Shown here: piece by piece, positions 52,804-62,574 of the stretch
Position numbering within the stretch: position 1 is the stretch's first letter
Layout: each line of letters begins with the position of its first letter
Origin: Gibbsiella quercinecans
Lineage (GTDB): Bacteria; Pseudomonadota; Gammaproteobacteria; Enterobacterales; Enterobacteriaceae
DNA: 64,000 nucleotides
Direction: 5' to 3'
Assembly: GCF_002291425.1 (NCBI RefSeq)
Contig: NZ_CP014136.1
Location: 434,001 to 498,000 of the forward strand
Notes under the pieces: model-generated
Databases searched by the model: none
The model's input: the letters and a program-made list of their open reading frames with translations, nothing else
What the model was told of the DNA's origin: nothing
Program-made: the position numbers and the translations under genes

Positions 52804-53925
52804 GTGGTCAGCTCTGATATCGATGTCCTGTTTCAACCCTTCCACCTGAAAAGTCTGGCGCTGAAAAACCGCATCGTGATGGCGCCGATGACGCGCTCCT
52901 TTGCCGCCAACGGCGTACCTGACGAAAAAATCGCCGCCTATTACCGGCGCCGTGCAGAAGGCGAAGTCGGCCTGATCCTCTCCGAAGGCACGGTGATCAA
53001 CCGGCCTGCAGCTCGCAACGATGCCCAGATCCCGTTTTTCTACGGCGAGGACGCGTTGGCCGGCTGGAAACGTGTTATCGATGGCGTTCACGCCGCCGGC
53101 GGCAAGATGGGGCCGCAGCTGTGGCATACCGGTTCGGTCATCAGTTTCCAGACGGATTGGGTGCCGGATACGGCAGTGGAGAGCCCATCGGGGCTGATCG
53201 CACCGGGCCAGCCGCGCGGCGTGGCGATGAGCGAAGAAGCTATCGCCGACACCATTGCCGCCTTCGCGCAGGCAGCGGCGGATGCCAAACGCCTGGGCTT
53301 TGACGTGGCGGAAATCCACGGTGCGCACGGTTATCTGATTGACCAGTTTTTCTGGGCCGGCACCAACCAACGTACCGACGGCTACGGTGGCGCAACCTTG
53401 CAACAGCGCTCACGTTTTGCCGCCGAGGTGGTAAAAGCCATGCGCCAAGCGGTTGGCCCTGATTTCCCTCTGATTTTGCGCGTTAGCCAATGGAAACAGC
53501 AGGACTATGCGGCCCGTCTGGCACCGACGCCGGAGGCCATGAGCGACTGGCTGGTGCCGCTGGTCGACGCTGGGGTGGATATCCTGCACTGCTCGCAGCG
53601 GCGGTTCTGGGAACCGGAGTTTCCCGAGATCGACGGCAGCCAGGGGTTGAACTTTGCCGGCTGGGCGAAAAAACTGACCGGTGCCGCCACCATTAGCGTC
53701 GGCTCCGTCGGCCTGTCGAGCGATTTTATGGGCGCATTTGCCGGTGAAAGCGCCAAACCCGCCAGCCTGGATAACCTGATTGAGCGCATGGCGCGCAACG
53801 AATTTGATCTGATCGCTGTGGGCCGCGCGCTGTTGAGCGATCCCCATTGGGCAGTCAAAATCCACACGGGTAACCACGCTGCATTGCAAGATTTTAACGC
53901 CGCCGCGTTGCAGACGCTGGCTTAA
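52804..53925 (+). CDS. Old yellow enzyme family NADH:flavin oxidoreductase
   Basis: 373 aa. FMN TIM barrel with KNRIVMAPMTRS, the His/substrate motif EIHGAHGYLIDQF and TDGYGG, and AVGRALLSDPHW near the end. GTG 52804 has GGAG 9 nt upstream. Such enzymes reduce activated alkenes or nitro groups; the physiological role is unknown. Single gene ending in a strong terminator. Confidence 0.9.
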   Translation: MVSSDIDVLFQPFHLKSLALKNRIVMAPMTRSFAANGVPDEKIAAYYRRRAEGEVGLILSEGTVINRPAARNDAQIPFFYGEDALAGWKRVIDGVHAAGGKMGPQLWHTGSVISFQTDWVPDTAVESPSGLIAPGQPRGVAMSEEAIADTIAAFAQAAADAKRLGFDVAEIHGAHGYLIDQFFWAGTNQRTDGYGGATLQQRSRFAAEVVKAMRQAVGPDFPLILRVSQWKQQDYAARLAPTPEAMSDWLVPLVDAGVDILHCSQRRFWEPEFPEIDGSQGLNFAGWAKKLTGAATISVGSVGLSSDFMGAFAGESAKPASLDNLIERMARNEFDLIAVGRALLSDPHWAVKIHTGNHAALQDFNAAALQTLA

Positions 53926-53955
53926 ACGGGCACCCGGGCATTGTTGTACGCATCC

Positions 53956-53986
53956 GCCCGCCGCAAATGCGGCGGGCGATGTTTTT
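53956..53986 (+). terminator. Intrinsic terminator, OYE gene
   Basis: GCCCGCCGCA-AA-TGCGGCGGGC followed by GATGTTTTT. It stands between two convergent genes. Confidence 0.8.
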
Positions 53987-54002
53987 ACGGCGGCCCCTGG
54001 CT

Positions 54003-55454
54003 CTATGCCTGAGTGGCCTTATCGTTGTTCTCGCCATACTTCTCGCGCATATGCGTTTCAATTTCTTCCAGGCTTTTCCCGCGCGTTTCCGGCACCATCA
54101 GCATGATAAACAGCAAAGAGCCCACGTTAATCAACGCGAAAATGAAGAAGGTTTTGCTGCCGGCAAAGGCCATCAGCGGCGGAAAGCTGAAAGCGACCAA
54201 CGCATTAAAAATCCACTGTAGCGAAATTGCGGTCCCCGTCAGCCGCCCGCGCAACTGCATGGGGAATAATTCGGACATCAGCAGCCAGTAAACCGGGGCG
54301 ATAAACATCTGCATGAAAAACAGGAAGATCAGTATGCAGCCTAAAGCAATAAAGCTTTGCGTCAGATCGGCGGATAACAGCGTCAACACCGCGCCCAACG
54401 AAAGCTGCGCAAAGATGACAAAGCAAAACCCGGTAATCAGCATATGGCGTCTTGAGAAACGGCTCACGGCCCAAATCCCGGCGATGGTGGCAATAACGGA
54501 AACCACCCCATTGCCGATGGTCGCGGTAATGGCGGCGGTGGTGCCCAGGCCCGTGGACTTCAGGATGATCGGGGTGTAATACATAAAGGCATTCACACCG
54601 GTGAATTGGAGAGCAAAACCCAGCCCAATGCCGATGACCAGCAGCCTTAGCACCCACTTTTCGCGAATCAGCGTCATGACGTCGGGCCCGCGTTCGGCCT
54701 CTTTGGCCTGTTTACGCATCTGCTTCAGCTCTTTTTGCACCTCATGCGGCGTTTCGCGCAGCTCGTGAAGCACCTCCCTGGCCTCCTCGTGGCGCCCTTC
54801 CCCCACCAGCCAGTGCGGAGAAACCGGAACAAAAAAGGTCCCCAAAAACAGCAGCACGCCCGGCACCATAGCGATCGCCAGCATATAACGCCACAGATGC
54901 CCATCGTGCAGCAGATAGCTGAGCAAGGCACTGACCACATAGGCCACCAACTGCCCGGTGACGATCATTAATTCATTACGGCTTACCAGCGGCGCCCTGA
55001 GCTTTGGCCCGGCGATCTCCGCGATAAAGACCGGCACGGTCGAGGAACCGCCGCCAACGGCGATCCCGAGCAGGAAACGCATGGCAACCATCGTCGATAC
55101 TGAAGGGGCCAGTGCGGTGCCCAGGGAGCCAACAACAAACAGAACGGCCAGGCTACGCAGGGTGATACGGCGGCCAAACTTATCGGAGAAAAAACCGCTG
55201 AGAAAGGAACCGATTGCCGCACCGAAAACCAGTGACGACGCAACTAACCCTTCAGTGAACGAGGTCAGCCCCAACCCACCTTCGGCTGTGGGAGAAGACA
55301 TGTAAGGTAATGCCCCTGAAATAATACCGGTGTCATAACCAAATGCCAGCGCGCCCATCGTCGCAACGAGTACCACAAAAAAAATCCGCTGCCTTACGGT
55401 TACTGCACGGGGTGTTTCACTGGTCTGAGACAAAGTCGAATCGTGGGAATCCAT
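54003..55454 (-). CDS. MFS sugar porter (GalP/XylE/IolT family)
   Basis: 483 aa with twelve predicted membrane segments and sugar-porter motifs: FGYDTGIISGAL, DKFGRRITL (loop 2-3), PVSPHWLVGEGRHEEAREVL at the central loop in part, PETRGKSLEEIE at the C-terminus. Proton symport of a hexose, pentose or inositol is expected. AGAGAT upstream of ATG 55454. A long AT-rich region separates it from aldA. Confidence 0.9.
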   Translation of the reverse strand: MDSHDSTLSQTSETPRAVTVRQRIFFVVLVATMGALAFGYDTGIISGALPYMSSPTAEGGLGLTSFTEGLVASSLVFGAAIGSFLSGFFSDKFGRRITLRSLAVLFVVGSLGTALAPSVSTMVAMRFLLGIAVGGGSSTVPVFIAEIAGPKLRAPLVSRNELMIVTGQLVAYVVSALLSYLLHDGHLWRYMLAIAMVPGVLLFLGTFFVPVSPHWLVGEGRHEEAREVLHELRETPHEVQKELKQMRKQAKEAERGPDVMTLIREKWVLRLLVIGIGLGFALQFTGVNAFMYYTPIILKSTGLGTTAAITATIGNGVVSVIATIAGIWAVSRFSRRHMLITGFCFVIFAQLSLGAVLTLLSADLTQSFIALGCILIFLFFMQMFIAPVYWLLMSELFPMQLRGRLTGTAISLQWIFNALVAFSFPPLMAFAGSKTFFIFALINVGSLLFIMLMVPETRGKSLEEIETHMREKYGENNDKATQA

Positions 55455-56160
55455 AATAATCTCTACATCTCTATGTTTTTAGTTTGAAGTATGAATTATC
55501 CCTTAAAATTCCGGGATTCTTTTACGCTCAGCGTATAAGTATAGCCGCTATCAGGTATAAAATAGCCGTAGAAGTGAAATTTCCCGCTTATTCAGCGAAA
55601 TAATCCCAATAAAAACCCCCACAGGAATCACGAGAAAACCAACAAGACAAAATAAAACAACCAATATAATCAAATAATTATAACAAAACAAAATAAAGAA
55701 CCTTTTCACCAATATGGCCGTAAATGTGCGTGTGATTTTTTTGTAAATTTCAGGATATTCCTAGCATCCAGCACCACATCAGGCCTGTTCTGATAATTCC
55801 ATCAGTGCATCACGGGAGTGGCCTTGCTATTTCCAGGGGGGGGATTTAGCGGCTGATTTATTTTATTCCATTTATCATTCCAATACATTGAATAATCTCA
55901 ACAGGAATCCCTTGTTATTTTTCAGGCTAATAAAATAACAAGTAGAATAGATATTCCTGGAATGTCGTGTTTGTAAACTTATAACCAGCCCATTATTTAA
56001 ACGCTTAGTTCATGCCGTTCAACCATAATAAAATACCCGGCGAGCATATTGGTGAAAACACCCTACGTAGCTTTGTTTTTTTAACTTTCCTGGCAATTTA
56101 CCTATGAGGAAAAATTGTGAAGCCGATCATATTTTCCTGAAATTTTTCCGTAAGTTCAGG
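55455..56160. other. AT-rich intergenic region with inverted repeat
   Basis: No gene recognised. CTTGTTATTTT (55911-55921) pairs perfectly with AAAATAACAAG (55932-55942). The region must contain the promoter of the minus-strand MFS gene. A G8-like run is at about 55838. Confidence 0.4.
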
Positions 56161-56322
56161 CTAACAGCACTTCGGGAAGGCAAAAAAAAGCCCGAGAGAA
56201 ATGCGATGACTTTGTGAAGAGAAGCGCTCGTTGCCTGATATTTTTGCCATCATTAATAGGCCGGCGGCAATCAGCAAAAGGTTTATCAGCGTTACCCCGG
56301 TTATGATAAAAGGTTTTATCAT
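56161..56322 (-). CDS. Small predicted membrane protein
   Basis: 53 aa from ATG 56322 (an upstream GTG at 56376 gives 71 aa). One hydrophobic helix (about 5-28, IITGVTLINLLLIAAGLLMM) and C-terminal AFPKCC. Ribosome site weak. I do not recognise it. Confidence 0.3.
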   Translation of the reverse strand: MIKPFIITGVTLINLLLIAAGLLMMAKISGNERFSSQSHRISLGLFFAFPKCC

Positions 56323-56551
56323 ACGGCGTAATGCCTGGCGATACGCTATTCTGCGCGGCCAGCCATAAAATAACACCTTGTTTTTTTAGTTAATTATTTA
56401 AACAAACGCGCTTTACTTACCCTTTCCGTTCACCCGACTCTCCGTTCCATTTTATGCCGTTGCGGCCTGTTTGCATTATTGATGCCGGCAGAGTAAAAGC
56501 ACATACAAATAAGAAACAAATACCCCACATATTGTTATCGAGGTTGAAACC

Positions 56552-57994
56552 ATGGCTATAAAACAACAACAATTTTACATCAATGGTGAATTCGTCCCTC
56601 ACGCAGGCGAGAAATGGATCGATGTGTTGAATCCTGCCACGGAGGAAATTATTTCGCAGGTGCCGGACGCGGGCCTGGAAGCGGTGCGCCGCGCCATTGA
56701 TGCCGCAGAGCAGGCCCAGGCCGCCTGGGAAGAGACGCCGGCCTATGAGCGCGGCATCTGGCTGCATAAAATCGCCGCTGGGATCCGTGAGCGTGCGCAG
56801 GAACTGACCGACATCATTGTCGCCGAAGGGGGTAAGACCCAGGCGCTGGCCAATACCGAAGTCTTGTTCACCGCGGATTATCTTGACTATATGGCGGAAT
56901 GGGCGCGCCGCTACGAAGGTGAAATCGTGCAAAGCGATCGGCGCAATGAGAATATTTTTGTGTTCAAGAAGGCCATTGGGGTAACGACCGGCATCTTGCC
57001 GTGGAACTTTCCGTTTTTCCTGATCGCACGTAAAGCGGCGCCCGCCCTGATCACCGGCAACACCATCGTGGTCAAACCCAGCCAGCTCACCCCGAACAAT
57101 GCCATCGCCTTTGCTGAAATCGTTCACCAGGTCGGGCTGCCGAAAGGCGTCTTCAATCTGGTCACCGGGCGTGGCTCGGTGGTGGGCCATGAATTGGCCA
57201 GCAACCCGAAAGTCGGGATGGTCAGCCTGACCGGCAGCGTGGCGGCCGGGGAACAAACCATGGCCGCCGCAGCGCAAAACATCACCAAAGTGTCGTTGGA
57301 ACTGGGCGGCAAAGCGCCGGCGATTGTCATGCAAGATGCCGATCTGGATCTGGCGGTAAACGCCATTGTCGCTTCGCGGGTGATTAATAGCGGGCAAGTG
57401 TGCAACTGCGCCGAACGGGTGTACGTGCAAAACAGCATCAAGGATGCGTTTATCACACGTTTGACCGCCGCCTTTAACAACGTGAAATACGGCAACCCGG
57501 CAAATGAAAAAGCGCTGGATATGGGGCCGCTGATCGATGCCGCTTCACTGAATGCGGTTCAGACCAAGGTGGACAACGCGATCGCGCAAGGGGCACAGGT
57601 GCTAGTGGGCGGCAAACGCGCCGGCGGCAAGGGCTATTTCTTCCAACCGACCCTGTTGGTCAATGTGCGCCAGGAAATGGACATCATGCATGAAGAGACG
57701 TTTGGGCCGGTTTTACCGGTCGCCACCTTCAACACGCTGGATGAAGCGATCGCGATGGCGAATGACTGTGAGTTCGGCCTGACCTCCTCCATCTATACCA
57801 ACGATCTCAATACCGCCATGGCGGCGATGAAAAAGCTGAAGTTTGGCGAAACCTATATCAACCGGGAAAACTTCGAAGCTATGCAAGGCTTCCACGCCGG
57901 CTGGCGTAAATCCGGCGTCGGCGGCGCCGATGGCCGCCACGGGCTGGAAGAGTATCTGCAAACCCACGTGGTCTACCTGCAGTACCAAGCCTGA
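56552..57994 (+). CDS. aldA: Aldehyde dehydrogenase AldA
   Basis: 480 aa (E. coli AldA 479) with near-identical blocks, e.g. YMAEWARRYEGEI, GVTTGILPWNFPFFLIARK (part). Catalytic Cys in NSGQVCNCAERV and Glu in VSLELGGKAPAIV. It oxidises lactaldehyde and glycolaldehyde to lactate and glycolate with NAD+. It could feed glycolate/tartronate metabolism with GarR at 61646. Convergent with the LysR gene via a hairpin. Confidence 0.95.
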   Translation: MAIKQQQFYINGEFVPHAGEKWIDVLNPATEEIISQVPDAGLEAVRRAIDAAEQAQAAWEETPAYERGIWLHKIAAGIRERAQELTDIIVAEGGKTQALANTEVLFTADYLDYMAEWARRYEGEIVQSDRRNENIFVFKKAIGVTTGILPWNFPFFLIARKAAPALITGNTIVVKPSQLTPNNAIAFAEIVHQVGLPKGVFNLVTGRGSVVGHELASNPKVGMVSLTGSVAAGEQTMAAAAQNITKVSLELGGKAPAIVMQDADLDLAVNAIVASRVINSGQVCNCAERVYVQNSIKDAFITRLTAAFNNVKYGNPANEKALDMGPLIDAASLNAVQTKVDNAIAQGAQVLVGGKRAGGKGYFFQPTLLVNVRQEMDIMHEETFGPVLPVATFNTLDEAIAMANDCEFGLTSSIYTNDLNTAMAAMKKLKFGETYINRENFEAMQGFHAGWRKSGVGGADGRHGLEEYLQTHVVYLQYQA

Positions 57995-58002
57995 TAGCGC
58001 CT

Positions 58003-58022
58003 GGGGCGGTGCCCGCCGCCCC
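58003..58022. terminator. Hairpin between convergent aldA and LysR genes
   Basis: GGGGCGG-TGCCCG-CCGCCCC, a 7-bp GC stem. No strong U-run, so bidirectional termination is tentative. Confidence 0.45.
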
Positions 58023-58029
58023 AACGCGT

Positions 58030-58968
58030 TCAGCGAATCCGCAGATGGGTTTCGAGCAACTGCGCCAATACATTGACCTTGGGCGTCAATTGCCGCGCCA
58101 CCGGCCATAACAGATGGAGCGGCAGTCCGTCCGTCGCCTGCTGCGCCATAATCTCCACCAGTTTACCGGTACGCAAATCGTCCTCCACCAGCCAGGTCGC
58201 CAGCTGCGCGATCCCCATCCCCTCCCGCACGTAAGCCAACTGGGCTTCAGCATCGCTGGCGACAATTCGCGGGCGCACGAAACAGTGGCCGATTTCACCG
58301 TTACCGGTGGCATACACCCAGGGCGGTTGCGTGCCGTCAGGCCGCCCGTAAACAATGCAATCGTGTTCCTGCAACTGCGGCATGGTCAGCGGCACGCCGC
58401 GCCGTTCAAGATAACCTGGCGCGGCGCAGAAAATCAGGCGCTCGCTGCCCAGGCAGCGCTGAACCAGCGATGGCGGGAGGTTCGGCGGCCCGCCGATGCG
58501 CACCGCCAGATCGATGCCCTCTTCGGCGAAATCGACGAAGCGATCGGAAAAGGTCAGGTGCGGGCGCACATCCGGATACTGCGTTGAAAATTTTAGCAGC
58601 ACCGGCACCACGCGAAGCCGCCCAAACGAAGCGGGCAACGCTACGCGCACCGTGCCGGTCGGTTCCCGCTTTTGCGCCAGCATGACGGCCTCGGCTTCAC
58701 TGAGTTCCATCAGGATCTGGGTGCAGGTTTCGTAATAGGCACGCCCAGCGTCGGAAAGCTTCAGACGACGCGTGGTGCGCTCAAACAGCGCCACCCCCAG
58801 GCGCTGCTCTAGCCGGGCGACGCTTTTGCTCACGGCTGAACTGGTGAGATTCAACTGCTGTGCGGCGGCGGTAAAACTGCCGGCCTCAGCGGCGCAGACA
58901 AACGGGACGATGCCTTTGAGCCGCTCGCTGCGCAAAACCGTTGATGATTGATGAATTAAATTCTTCAA
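58030..58968 (-). CDS. LysR-family transcriptional regulator
   Basis: 312 aa from TTG 58968. N-terminal HTH (AAQQLNLTSSAVSKSVARLEQRLG, cited from QQLNLTSSAVSKSVARL) and the effector domain starting about residue 100. Divergent from the SDR gene, which it likely regulates; about 90 bp lie between them. Confidence 0.9.
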   Translation of the reverse strand: MKNLIHQSSTVLRSERLKGIVPFVCAAEAGSFTAAAQQLNLTSSAVSKSVARLEQRLGVALFERTTRRLKLSDAGRAYYETCTQILMELSEAEAVMLAQKREPTGTVRVALPASFGRLRVVPVLLKFSTQYPDVRPHLTFSDRFVDFAEEGIDLAVRIGGPPNLPPSLVQRCLGSERLIFCAAPGYLERRGVPLTMPQLQEHDCIVYGRPDGTQPPWVYATGNGEIGHCFVRPRIVASDAEAQLAYVREGMGIAQLATWLVEDDLRTGKLVEIMAQQATDGLPLHLLWPVARQLTPKVNVLAQLLETHLRIR

Positions 58969-59061
58969 TTGATGGAAATCTTATCATGAACAGGAATATT
59001 TATCCTCAGTATGATATCGGGAGAGCATGAAGTCCACGCCATCCAGAACAGGAGCGACAGT

Positions 59062-60129
59062 ATGAGCAACAAAGCACTGATTATCGGCGCCAGTGGCATC
59101 ATCGGCAGCGCACTGGCTGAACACCTTCTTGCCAGCGGCTGGACGGTTTACGGCCTGTCACGCGGGCGCAACGCCATCGTCCCTGGCTGCCAGCCGATCA
59201 TCGCCGATCTTACGGATAGCGAGTCCGTTGCGGCGGCGGTTAGCGGGCTGGGTATCACCCATGCGTTCCTCACTGCCTGGTCACGGCAGGCAAACGAGAA
59301 AGAGAATATTCGCGTGAACGGCGCCATGGTGCGCAACGTGCTTGAACCGCTCGGACGCACGGCGCAGCTTAAACACGCGGCATTGGTCACCGGCCTGAAA
59401 CACTATCTCGGGCCGTTCGAAGCCTACGCCGCAGGGGCAGTGCCGATCACGCCGTTTCGTGAAGAACAAGGCCGCCAACCGGTGGAAAATTTCTACTACG
59501 AGCAGGAAGACCGGCTGTTCGAAGCCGCCAATCGCTACGGTTTTAGCTGGAGCGTGCATCGGCCCCATACGATTATCGGTTTCGCACTCGGCAACGCGAT
59601 GAACATGGGGCAGACGCTGGCCGTCTATGCCACGCTGTGCAAACACAGCGGCCAACCCTTTGTCTTCCCAGGTTCGGCGGCGCAGTGGAACGGCCTCACG
59701 GACATGACCGATGCGCGCCTGCTGGCACGGCACCTGGCATGGGCGGCGCTGAATGAACAGGTCAAAAACCAGGATTTCAACGTGGTAAACGGCGATATTT
59801 TTCGCTGGAAATCGATGTGGGCGCAGTTGGCCGGCTACTTCGGCATTGAGGCCGCGCCGTTTGACGGCACGCTTCGCCCACTGGAAGGCCGAATGCAGGA
59901 TGCAGCGCGCCAATGGGCCGATATCGCAGCCAAATATCAGTTACAAGAACCGAACGTTGAACGCCTGGCTTCGTGGTGGCATACGGATGCCGATCTCGGC
60001 CGGCCGATGGAAGTGGTGACGGATATGACGAAAAGCCGCAAGGCCGGGTTCCTCGATTACCAAAGCACGCCTGATGCGTTTGTCGATCTGTTCGAGCGGC
60101 TAAAGGCCCAGCGCCTTATTCCGGCGTAA
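59062..60129 (+). CDS. SDR-family NAD(P)-dependent reductase (PRISE / progesterone 5-beta-reductase-like)
   Basis: 355 aa. N-terminal Rossmann motif IGASGIIGSALAEHL. VTGLKHYLGPFEAY and NFYYEQEDRLFE are as in PRISE-type enzymes (iridoid synthase family), which reduce activated enones. ATG 59062 with AGGAG 7-8 nt upstream. The LysR divergence suggests inducible detoxification or plant-compound metabolism. Confidence 0.82.
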   Translation: MSNKALIIGASGIIGSALAEHLLASGWTVYGLSRGRNAIVPGCQPIIADLTDSESVAAAVSGLGITHAFLTAWSRQANEKENIRVNGAMVRNVLEPLGRTAQLKHAALVTGLKHYLGPFEAYAAGAVPITPFREEQGRQPVENFYYEQEDRLFEAANRYGFSWSVHRPHTIIGFALGNAMNMGQTLAVYATLCKHSGQPFVFPGSAAQWNGLTDMTDARLLARHLAWAALNEQVKNQDFNVVNGDIFRWKSMWAQLAGYFGIEAAPFDGTLRPLEGRMQDAARQWADIAAKYQLQEPNVERLASWWHTDADLGRPMEVVTDMTKSRKAGFLDYQSTPDAFVDLFERLKAQRLIPA

Positions 60130-60152
60130 ACGCCGGCAGCCCCGCCGTGCAC

Positions 60153-60187
60153 GGCAACCGGCCCCGGTTTATCAACGGCCGGTTGCC
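60153..60187. repeat. Perfect inverted repeat between convergent genes
   Basis: GGCAACCGGCC and GGCCGGTTGCC, 11 bp, loop of 13. It may act as a bidirectional terminator; no U-run. Confidence 0.5.
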
Positions 60188-60230
60188 GGTTAATGGTTAC
60201 GCCTTTCTTTGCACGTGCCGCACGTCATCA

Positions 60231-61400
60231 TCACGGCAGTGGGAAGCGCAACACACGAAACGGTGGATGGGTATCATCACGGCCGCCATTGTTGGCCGGC
60301 GTGCGATGCGCCTGCGCGGCGCCGGTGTAAACCTTGCCGTCCGGCCCAATCGCCATGGCGTCCGGCCAGTCAAGCAGCGCCGACGTAACCACCTGGCGCA
60401 GCGAGCCATCCGGCCGCCGCAGTTGGATGGCATAATGCTCCACATCCGACAGCAGCATATCACCGCTGGGCAGCATCAGAATGCCGCCAACCGGCATCAA
60501 TGGCCCAAGATTTTCCACCCGCTGATCAAGCGAGGCTTCATCAAGCTGGGTGTTAAGCAGATCGCTTAACTGCACACGCCACAACGTGCCCCCCAACGGC
60601 GGGCAGAAATACAGCCACTGTTTATCAGGGCTGATTTCAATGCCGTCGGCATTGACGATCGGGATGCCGCCTTCAGGCGTTTTCTCCGCCACGCCGTCGA
60701 TCACCGCCACCTTGCCCGGCTCCGCTTTGGTTTTCTGGCTGTTGGCCAACAAACGGCGCGCCTGCCCGCTGGCTAAATCGAGCGTAATAATGGCACCGGT
60801 GCCCGATTCCGTCAGGAAAGCGATCTGGTTAACAATGCGCACATCGTTAAGGCAGCCGCCCGGTACCGGCACAATCGATGCATCAAGCGGGTACACACGC
60901 CCGATCTGATTCTTTTTAATATCAATATCGACCAGCTTCGCGCCCCCTTTGCCCAACGTACAATCCACCGCCCACAGGTGATCCGGCTTATCCGGCTCGA
61001 TGCGCAGCGCATTGATGTTGACAAAATGCTGCGCCGGATCGGACTGCGGCGCCCACGTATTCCAGCTATCGCCGGGATAAGGGACGACCTCGCCGTTCAC
61101 CACCACGCCAACCGAAAACGAGGCCTGCTGCACCCAGCGCGGCATACCGACGAATACCCGGCCATCCTGGGCAACGGCGATACCGTTTATTTGGTAGGGC
61201 GTGGTAATCACCGTTTCCAACTGGGCCGGCGCGGATACCGCCGGCACCGACCACATACCGCACGCCAGCATGACGCCGGTAATCAATGCCGCATAATACG
61301 TTTTACCGTGCCGCCCGGCGCGATTAGTTGATTGGCTACATTTTTTTCTATTTGCTGGGACACGATAAGACGTTGTTCCCACATCGGCTTTTATATGCAT
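60231..61400 (-). CDS. Secreted major-royal-jelly/yellow-family protein
   Basis: 389 aa from ATG 61400 (GAGG 6 nt upstream). An N-terminal basic region and signal peptide (hydrophobic AALITGVMLACGMW, cleavage near VSA) precede a six-bladed propeller: PYQINGIAVAQDGRVFVG, YTGAAQAHRTPANNG and related blades. The bacterial members are annotated L-dopachrome-tautomerase-related; catalytic role uncertain. Probably periplasmic. Confidence 0.78.
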   Translation of the reverse strand: MHIKADVGTTSYRVPANRKKCSQSTNRAGRHGKTYYAALITGVMLACGMWSVPAVSAPAQLETVITTPYQINGIAVAQDGRVFVGMPRWVQQASFSVGVVVNGEVVPYPGDSWNTWAPQSDPAQHFVNINALRIEPDKPDHLWAVDCTLGKGGAKLVDIDIKKNQIGRVYPLDASIVPVPGGCLNDVRIVNQIAFLTESGTGAIITLDLASGQARRLLANSQKTKAEPGKVAVIDGVAEKTPEGGIPIVNADGIEISPDKQWLYFCPPLGGTLWRVQLSDLLNTQLDEASLDQRVENLGPLMPVGGILMLPSGDMLLSDVEHYAIQLRRPDGSLRQVVTSALLDWPDAMAIGPDGKVYTGAAQAHRTPANNGGRDDTHPPFRVLRFPLP

Positions 61401-61645
61401 CATCGACCTCATCATTAAAATTTCCGTTAATAATAAAGGGCCACAAAATACGGCCGTATTCACCATAAAAAATATACGTCATAGCAAGAAGCAGGCTTTC
61501 ATTATTTACCGACAAATACTGGCGGGCGTATTGACATACCATGCGCCAACCGCACTGCTATTTTGTCAGCAGCACATTACCGCAGAAGAATATCACTCGA
61601 TGATCTACCCGTAAGATTGCAAGCGGCGGATACGTTGGCACAACG

Positions 61646-62533
61646 CTAATTAGCTTTTATTTCCGTGCCGGTCTGCGCCTCATAAAAACGCGCTATTGCG
61701 CTGTGATCCAACTCCCCCATATCATGGGTACGCAGCGCCTGCATAATTTCCATTACCATTGAAGTTAAGGGCAAATGCGCGCCAATGCTGTGTGAGGTGT
61801 CCAGGGCGTTTTGCAAATCTTTTATGTGTAAATTCAGGCGGAAACCCGGCTTGAAGTTCCGAGCCAAAACCATCGGCGCTTTCGCGTCAAGGACGGTGCT
61901 GCCGGCTAACCCGCCGCGAATAGCGTTATATACCACCTGGGGATCCACGCCGGCTTTGGTCGCCAATATAAAGGCTTCCGACATGGCCGCAATATTAAGG
62001 GCGACAATAATTTGATTGGAAAGCTTGGTGATATTCCCGGCGCCAACATCCCCGGTGTGTACCACAGAACTCGCCATGGCGCTGAGTAAGTCGTAATACT
62101 TTTCAAATAGGGCAATATCGCCCCCAACCATCACCGAAAGCGAACCGTCAATCGCCTTCGGTTCGCCGCCGCTCACCGGCGCATCCAGCATTGAAATATT
62201 TTTCTTTGCTAATTCGGCGGCGATCTCCTGGCTGGCCAAAGGCGCGATGGAACTCATATCAATCAATACGCTGCCCGGTTTTGCACCGGCAATCACCCCT
62301 TCTTCCCCCAAAACAACCTGCTTCACCTGCGGCGAATTCGGCAGCATGGTGATAATCACGTCACATTGCGCTGCGAGCGCTTTGATACTGGTGGCGCCCA
62401 TCGCCCCCAGGGCGACGAGCTCGTTTACCGAGGTTTGATTTAGATCGCTAACAATCAACGAGTAATTTGCTTTTAGCAAATTTTTACTCATGGGCTTGCC
62501 CATAATGCCTAAACCGATAAATCCGATATTCAT
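61646..62533 (-). CDS. garR: Tartronate semialdehyde reductase GarR
   Basis: 295 aa (E. coli 294). NAD(P) motif FIGLGIMGKPMSKNLLKA, substrate motif DAPVSGGEPKAIDGSL and catalytic Lys in NITKLSNQ. It reduces tartronate semialdehyde to D-glycerate. Located beside garL and a hydroxypyruvate isomerase gene, it ends the glyoxylate/glucarate-type route. Paralogue GlxR cannot be excluded. Confidence 0.95.
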   Translation of the reverse strand: MNIGFIGLGIMGKPMSKNLLKANYSLIVSDLNQTSVNELVALGAMGATSIKALAAQCDVIITMLPNSPQVKQVVLGEEGVIAGAKPGSVLIDMSSIAPLASQEIAAELAKKNISMLDAPVSGGEPKAIDGSLSVMVGGDIALFEKYYDLLSAMASSVVHTGDVGAGNITKLSNQIIVALNIAAMSEAFILATKAGVDPQVVYNAIRGGLAGSTVLDAKAPMVLARNFKPGFRLNLHIKDLQNALDTSHSIGAHLPLTSMVMEIMQALRTHDMGELDHSAIARFYEAQTGTEIKAN

Positions 62534-62574
62534 TGATGTCTCCTCATCTGTATAGACGGTTTCCAGCCAGGGAA

